A stretch of DNA of 64,000 nt from Zoogloea sp. (lineage in GTDB: Bacteria; Pseudomonadota; Gammaproteobacteria; Burkholderiales; Rhodocyclaceae): the NCBI GenBank assembly GCA_023150095.1, contig JAKLLO010000004.1:18907-82906 (forward strand). Direction: 5' to 3'. The position numbers and the translations under genes were made by a program. This document shows, in pieces, positions 60,701 through 64,000 of the stretch. The notes under the pieces are model-generated. The model was not told the DNA's origin. It did not search any database and saw nothing but the letters and a program-made list of their open reading frames with translations. Each line of letters opens with the position of its first letter. Positions within the stretch are counted from its first letter, which is position 1.

Positions 60701-61164
60701 GTCATCTGCATGCGCAGGCGGTCCACGTCGAGCTTTTCGCCCTGCTTGAGGAAGAAGGTGTAGGCCGCCAGGAAAGCCGGCGGGGCCAGCCGGTAGAGCG
60801 CCGTGGAGGCGGGCACCAGGGCGATGTCGGCCTCACCACGGCTGATGGCGTAGAGCGATGAAAGCCGCTCGGAGATCAGGTCCTGGTGGGGCGAGAAGCT
60901 GTCGTAGGGCAGAGTCTCCCAGTCAGGCAGCAGGTGGGTGCGCAGGCCGGGGGCCAGCCAGGCGATCTCGTCGGAGAGGCGTTGGGCGTCGATGGGGTTG
61001 GCGGTGACCACCACCAGCATGCGCTTTCCGCCGGCCAGCCGGGCAATCGCCAGGGCGTCGCCTGACCCGGCGACGGGTGGCAGGTCGAGGCGCTGGCCGG
61101 GCTTGGCCTGGGCGAAGGCGTCAAGGGCGGGAAGAAGGGCTTGAAAGGGGCTGGAGGCGGTCAT
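57721..61164 (-). CDS. mfd: Transcription-repair coupling factor
   Basis: This 1147-residue ATP-driven translocase removes stalled RNA polymerase from lesions and recruits UvrA. The order is normal: UvrB-like N-terminal module (AIARLAGGKRMLVVVTANP, LLPDWETLPYDSFSPHQDLISERL), RNA polymerase-binding domain (HSSHGIGRYMGLVHMDLGEGDTEFLHLEYANGDKLYVPV), translocase with Walker A GDVGFGKTEVALRAA and DEEHRFGVRQKE, then the TRCF C-terminal domain (LLPNDYCSDVQERLTLYKRLANCES). The ATG at 61164 gives the normal start; the track extends to 61254. Confidence 0.96.
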   Translation of the reverse strand: MTASSPFQALLPALDAFAQAKPGQRLDLPPVAGSGDALAIARLAGGKRMLVVVTANPIDAQRLSDEIAWLAPGLRTHLLPDWETLPYDSFSPHQDLISERLSSLYAISRGEADIALVPASTALYRLAPPAFLAAYTFFLKQGEKLDVDRLRMQMTVAGYAHVTQVMSPGEYSVRGGLVDLYPMGAALPYRIDLFDEEVESIKTFDPDTQRTVFPVKEVRLLPAREFPMDEAGRTRFRGRFRETFEGDPSRCMVYKDVSNGIAPAGIEYYLPLFFDETATLFDYLPDSAPILLHRDVPGAIEAFWKDARSRHQLLGGDKTRPILPPEQLFLSEEAFFVALKERIRLSLPVSPLGGPVEPLPDIAVERKASDPLHRFKAFCSGFSGRVLVLAESAGRQQTIAEYFAEYALKPAANADFGAFLAGDARLALGSGPLAAGFVLPEAGFAVVTESELYAATARTRTRRDSRKAATMEGWLRDLSELKTGDPVVHSSHGIGRYMGLVHMDLGEGDTEFLHLEYANGDKLYVPVSQLHVITRYAGADPEAVHLHTLGSGQWEKAKKKAAQQVRDTAAELLALYAQRAARKGHQFDFKQHDLEAFADGFGFEETPDQMAAIDAVVADMKSGKPMDRLVCGDVGFGKTEVALRAAFIAVADGKQVVVLCPTTLLAEQHYQTFADRFADWPIKVAELSRFKSAKEQAEAIQQLGEGKVDILIGTHRLLQKDVTFKRLGLVIIDEEHRFGVRQKEALKALRSEVDILTLTATPIPRTLGLALEGLREFSVIATAPQKRLAIKTFVQRHSKGIIREAVIREFKRGGQVYFLHNEVETIENVRESLEELLPEARIVIGHGQLPERELERVMRDFTTQKANLLLCTTIIETGINIPTANTIIINRADRFGLAQLHQLRGRVGRSHHQAYAYLLTDAHAKPTAQAQKRLEAITMMEELGSGFYLAMQDLEIRGAGEVLGENQSGEIQQVGVSLYTEMLKRAVRDLQQGKEPDLSQPLEVVSEINLHAPALLPNDYCSDVQERLTLYKRLANCESEDDLQALQEELIDRFGEMPAQTRTLLETHRLRMLVKPYGVAKMDASESQISIQFGQNAPIDPVKVIMLIQKDRSVKMSGPDKLVRKLATPDLKMRVTAVKELLEAVKA

Positions 61165-61213
61165 GCGCGGGCGTGCTGCGGGAGAAACAAGGGGCGGATT
61201 ATAGGCGTCCGGC

Positions 61214-61981
61214 TCAGGCCCGGGCGACCTGGAAGGTGTCCACGACGCGGCCACTTTCGACGCCTACCGGGCTCCAGGTGGATTCGACCACGTGGGTCCA
61301 GCCGTAGCGGTCGCGGCGGATCACGGTGGAGCAGCGGGTGCCGTAGCCCGGTGCCCGGATGAAGGCGCTGGAAAGCATCCGCTCCCAGGCCAGGCTCACC
61401 CCGGTGCGGGGCAGTTCGGCATCGGCCGCGGGGCGGTCATCACGCAGGAGTTCGGCCAGGGGGGTGTCGTCGGGCAGGGCACGCAGGGCACGGGCGAGGC
61501 GTGACTTGCCCGCCAGTACCTTCGGCCATGGCGTGTCGAGGAGGTGGTTGGACAGGGCGTATAGGCCGGGCTCGAGATGCCGGGCGCTGCCGGTTTCGCT
61601 TTCGTAGATGCCGAGGCTGTCCCCGTCGCTGAGCAGCAGGTTGAAGCCGTTGTAGCGCGGGCCTTCCGCCGTCAGGCGGGCCAGGGCGGCATCGGTGGAC
61701 TCGGTGCCCGCCAGAAAATCGGCTACCAGGGCGCCCCGCGAGGGGGCATCCGGACGCTGGCGGGCCGGGTCGCGGAAATTGGTGAGGCCGGCAAAGCGGC
61801 CATTGCGGCTCAGGCCGAGCCAGGTGCCGCCCGCCTCCAGATCACGGCCGGCGAAGACGCCCGGCCGATCTGCCCACCAGCCGGCTTCTGCCGTGGCGCG
61901 GGCGAAGAACTCGTCCCGGTTGGCAGCCACGACCAGCGGGTAATCCGGATGGGCGCGCCAAGCGAGCAGGATCAGGCACAT
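61214..61981 (-). CDS. NRDE (TANGO2-like) family protein
   Basis: This 255-residue protein begins MCLILLAWRAHPDYPLVVAANRDEFFARAT, the defining Cys2 and NRDE motif of the family, and has GGTWLGLSRNGRFAGLTNFRD and YALSNHLLDTPWPK. The N-terminal Cys suggests an Ntn-hydrolase-like fold; human TANGO2 has been linked to heme handling, and bacterial roles are unsettled. Its start overlaps the end of the DUF4936 gene by 10 bases, so the two are in one transcript with ygfZ. Confidence 0.87.
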   Translation of the reverse strand: MCLILLAWRAHPDYPLVVAANRDEFFARATAEAGWWADRPGVFAGRDLEAGGTWLGLSRNGRFAGLTNFRDPARQRPDAPSRGALVADFLAGTESTDAALARLTAEGPRYNGFNLLLSDGDSLGIYESETGSARHLEPGLYALSNHLLDTPWPKVLAGKSRLARALRALPDDTPLAELLRDDRPAADAELPRTGVSLAWERMLSSAFIRAPGYGTRCSTVIRRDRYGWTHVVESTWSPVGVESGRVVDTFQVARA

Positions 61982-62262
61982 GCGACGAAGCGTTCGGTGT
62001 GGCGACGTCCACCGTCTTCAAGAAAGCGCATCAGGCCGTGGCGCTCAATGGCCTGCTCCAGTGCGGCGTCGAAGGCGGGGGCATCCAGCACGTTCTCGTA
62101 GATCTCCATCCAGGTCCAGGGGTCGTCGGCCTTGCGCAGGAAGCGTCCTGCGATGCCTGTCGATGCCTGGATTTCGGCCTGGAGGTTATACAAGCCCCGG
62201 GCCAGATCGGCCTCCATGCCGATCCGGACCGGGTAGTAGATGAAGTAGTGGGAGGGGCTCAA
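61972..62262 (-). CDS. DUF4936 family protein
   Basis: This 96-residue protein reads SHYFIYYPVRIGMEADLARGLYNLQAEIQASTGIAGRFLRKADDPWTWMEIYENV, which fits the small DUF4936 family found beside ygfZ in betaproteobacteria. It looks like a ferredoxin-like alpha/beta barrel monomer; function is unknown. It lies 12 bases after ygfZ and overlaps the NRDE gene. Confidence 0.8.
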   Translation of the reverse strand: MSPSHYFIYYPVRIGMEADLARGLYNLQAEIQASTGIAGRFLRKADDPWTWMEIYENVLDAPAFDAALEQAIERHGLMRFLEDGGRRHTERFVACA

Positions 62263-62274
62263 GGTTGGGTGTGC

Positions 62275-63306
62275 TCAGGCGAGGGCGTAGGGCAGGGGGA
62301 GAAAGCTCACCGCAGGGCCGCCGGTGCTGCCGAGATGCACTTCGGTGGATTCGGCGCTGGATGTCTGCAGGACCACGAGAGCATCGAAACCGCCGGCCGG
62401 CGCGGGCGCCGCGATGACCACCTTGCCGGCCGACTGCTCACCGAACTCGGGGGAGAACACGTCGGTGCCGGCAACCGGCAGTTCGGTGGCATCCGTATGC
62501 ACGCGGAACATGCGCTTCTTGAGCTTGCCCAGATAATGGGTGCGGGCCACGATCTCCTGGCCGGGGTAGCAGCCCTTGTTGAAGCTGACACCGCCGATCA
62601 GATCGAAGTTGAGCATCTGGGCGACAAACTCTTCCTGCACCGGCAGGGTGACGGTGGGCAGGCCCTGGCTGATGTCCAGCCAGTGCCAGGCTGCCGTGCC
62701 GGCCGGCGCAGCGCCTGCAGCCACGAACTTGCCCCACAGGGCCACGGCTTCGGAGATCGGTGCCGAGATCAGGAAGCGGGCGCCATCCAGGCGCACCACC
62801 GTTGCCACGCCGGAGGCCGTTGCCCGGGGGGCGCCCGGAATGTGCAGCCCGGCAGCCTCAAGGGCGGCGCCGGCCTGGGGGCCGGCAAGGCCGATCAGGA
62901 CGCTGTCGCCGCTGTCGTCCATCAGGCGGACCTTGGAGCGCAGCACGTACATGGACAGCTTCTTGAGCATGGCCGCGTGGATGTCGGCGGACAGCGTCAG
63001 CAGGTAATCGCCTGCCTCGCGCCACAGCACGATGCTGGCCAGCATGCGCCCCTTGGGGCTGTTGAAGCTGGTCAGCTGGGCCTCGTTGGAGCCGAGCTTC
63101 TTCACGTCGTTGGAGAACAGGTTGTGCAGGAAGACGCTGGCGTCTTCACCGGTGGCGCGGATCGCACCGAGGTGCACGAGAGGAACCAGCACGGTTCCCT
63201 GGGCCGCGAGCGTCACATCCTGCCGCTCGTCGTCATTGAACTTGACGGAGTTGTCCAAAAACTTCGCGCCGTTGGCGCCGAGATGGGATTGCCAAGTTGC
63301 ATTCAT
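62275..63306 (-). CDS. ygfZ: Folate-binding protein YgfZ (iron-sulfur cluster repair)
   Basis: This 343-residue GcvT-fold protein carries the signature KGCYPGQEIVARTHYLGKLKKR, whose Cys is essential in E. coli YgfZ. FLHNLFSNDVKKLGSNEAQLTSFNSPKGRMLASIVLWRE is the usual N-terminal block. It helps maturation or repair of iron-sulfur enzymes using tetrahydrofolate. The ATG at 63306 is the family start; the track extends to 63384. It is divergent from mltG, a common arrangement. Confidence 0.92.
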   Translation of the reverse strand: MNATWQSHLGANGAKFLDNSVKFNDDERQDVTLAAQGTVLVPLVHLGAIRATGEDASVFLHNLFSNDVKKLGSNEAQLTSFNSPKGRMLASIVLWREAGDYLLTLSADIHAAMLKKLSMYVLRSKVRLMDDSGDSVLIGLAGPQAGAALEAAGLHIPGAPRATASGVATVVRLDGARFLISAPISEAVALWGKFVAAGAAPAGTAAWHWLDISQGLPTVTLPVQEEFVAQMLNFDLIGGVSFNKGCYPGQEIVARTHYLGKLKKRMFRVHTDATELPVAGTDVFSPEFGEQSAGKVVIAAPAPAGGFDALVVLQTSSAESTEVHLGSTGGPAVSFLPLPYALA

Positions 63307-63476
63307 CAGTCGTGTCCTGTCGCAAAAACGAGTCTTGAAGCGGTTTGCGCTATTATAGGGCGTTGCCGCGCGGGGGCTGGCCAATCAATTGAAGCAAGAA
63401 TCAAGCCCCTGGTTTTTGCCGGATCTTCCTCCTTTCTTCACCTCTTTCGTTCCTCCCGAAAGCGCCAAGTTCCCCG

Positions 63477-64000
63477 ATGAAGCGCCTGTTTTTTCGTGTT
63501 TTTGTTGTTGCGCTGATGGGCGTCCTTGCTGCAGTCGCCGGCCTTGTGTGGTTTGCCCTCAGTCCGGTGGGTTTGCGACAAAGTCCGCTGGATTTCACCA
63601 TCGAGCCTGGCTCCGGCATGCGTCAGGTGGCGCGCCAGCTCACGGAAGCCGGTATCGACACCTGGCCCCCGGCACTGGTGTTCCTCGCAAGGGTGACGCG
63701 CCAGGCCAACGGGATCAAGGCCGGAAGCTATGAGGTCGAGGCCGGGGTCACACCGCTGGCCTTGCTCAACATGCTGACCCGTGGTGATGTCAGTCAGGCC
63801 GAGCTGGCCCTCATCGAGGGCTGGAACTTCCGTCAGTTCCGTGCGGCCCTGGATCGCCACCCGGATCTGCGCCATGACAGCGCAGGCCTGTCCGATGGCG
63901 AGCTGCTGGCGCGCATCGGCGCCGACGCATCCCACCCTGAAGGTCAGTTCTTTCCCGACACCTATCTGTTCTCCCGCCGCAGCAGTGATCTGGAGGTGTT
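63477..64000 (+). CDS. mltG: Endolytic murein transglycosylase MltG (partial)
   Basis: The gene begins at the ATG at 63477 and runs off the right edge after about 174 residues. It has a short cytoplasmic start, one membrane helix (VFVVALMGVLAAVAGLVWFAL) and the MltG/YceG domain: FTIEPGSGMRQVARQLTEAGI (LysM-like), KAGSYEVEAGVTPLALLNMLTRGDV, EGWNFRQFRAAL and PEGQFFPDTYLF, the last leading to the catalytic Glu region. It cleaves nascent peptidoglycan strands in the periplasm. It is not in the ORF track because it is open at the edge. Confidence 0.93.
   Translation, partial: MKRLFFRVFVVALMGVLAAVAGLVWFALSPVGLRQSPLDFTIEPGSGMRQVARQLTEAGIDTWPPALVFLARVTRQANGIKAGSYEVEAGVTPLALLNMLTRGDVSQAELALIEGWNFRQFRAALDRHPDLRHDSAGLSDGELLARIGADASHPEGQFFPDTYLFSRRSSDLEV

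Noticed and set aside
57961-60861. 966-residue plus-strand ORF opposite mfd
   Set aside because: Antisense shadow of mfd with low-complexity composition and no family motif.
1-64000. CRISPR arrays, tRNA, rRNA and replication origins
   Set aside because: No direct repeats with unique spacers, no recognisable tRNA or rRNA sequence and no DnaA-box cluster were seen. The 21-bp array has no spacers and is not CRISPR.

Overview
The window is about 64 kb of GC-rich DNA with tightly packed operons. Protein families and gene orders point to a betaproteobacterium, most likely in or near the Rhodocyclales (Azoarcus/Thauera/Aromatoleum type); this is inferred from gene content only, with no rRNA in the window. 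The gene set suggests an aromatic- and cyclic-compound degrader with flexible respiration: a six-gene toluene monooxygenase with its own two-component system, a Baeyer-Villiger oxidation operon, a quinol:fumarate reductase and a proton-coupled Mrp antiporter.

Layout. 1-5516: a phenol-degradation type outer-membrane protein (partial), divergent from a Baeyer-Villiger monooxygenase / short-chain dehydrogenase / MetX-like hydrolase operon, with a convergent AraC regulator. 5761-9680: a Wolinella-type fumarate reductase (frdC-frdA-frdB) with an extra small 2Fe-2S protein between A and B. 10026-15862: YaiI, a patatin-TIR fusion, a zinc-type CDF exporter, and a cluster of nitroreductase, ThiF-like E1 enzyme and a divergent exosortase-associated acyltransferase. 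15873-21331: the seven-gene Mrp/Mnh antiporter operon. 21625-29874: tmoABCDEF followed by tmoS-tmoT, with a tod-box-like operator upstream. 29956-35004: phasin-like protein, nitroreductase, a 21-bp array of near-palindromes, asparaginase, a Kef-type K+/H+ antiporter and the tail of a PEP-CTERM protein. 35023-42131: cysB and a sulfate assimilation cluster (TauE-like exporter, cysI, DUF934, cysH, cysD, cysN).

42132-45816 is a transposon graveyard: a relic of one IS66 transposase on the plus strand, then an IS66 element on the minus strand whose tnpC is split and internally deleted around an IS3-family element and whose tnpA is frameshifted by a 122-bp tandem duplication. 45990-46930 holds a carboxymuconolactone-decarboxylase-like protein and its MerR regulator, whose promoter implies a leaderless message, plus a scrap of an AraC gene. 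47024-56313 is an iron-type uptake locus: Fur box, FecI-like sigma factor ending early at an in-frame TAG, FecR, a TonB receptor with a signalling domain, a PqqL/FusC-like M16 protease and a lipoprotein joining two DUF1566 repeats to a di-heme peroxidase. The right end (56472-64000) is housekeeping: a small membrane protein, a double-receiver protein, mfd, an NRDE protein, a DUF4936 protein, ygfZ and the start of mltG.

Most novel-looking items: the patatin-TIR fusion, the 21-bp covarying palindrome array, the TonB receptor/M16 protease/DUF1566-peroxidase locus, the acyltransferase-ThiF-nitroreductase cluster, and the extra ferredoxin subunit in the fumarate reductase operon. No CRISPR array, tRNA or rRNA was recognised.
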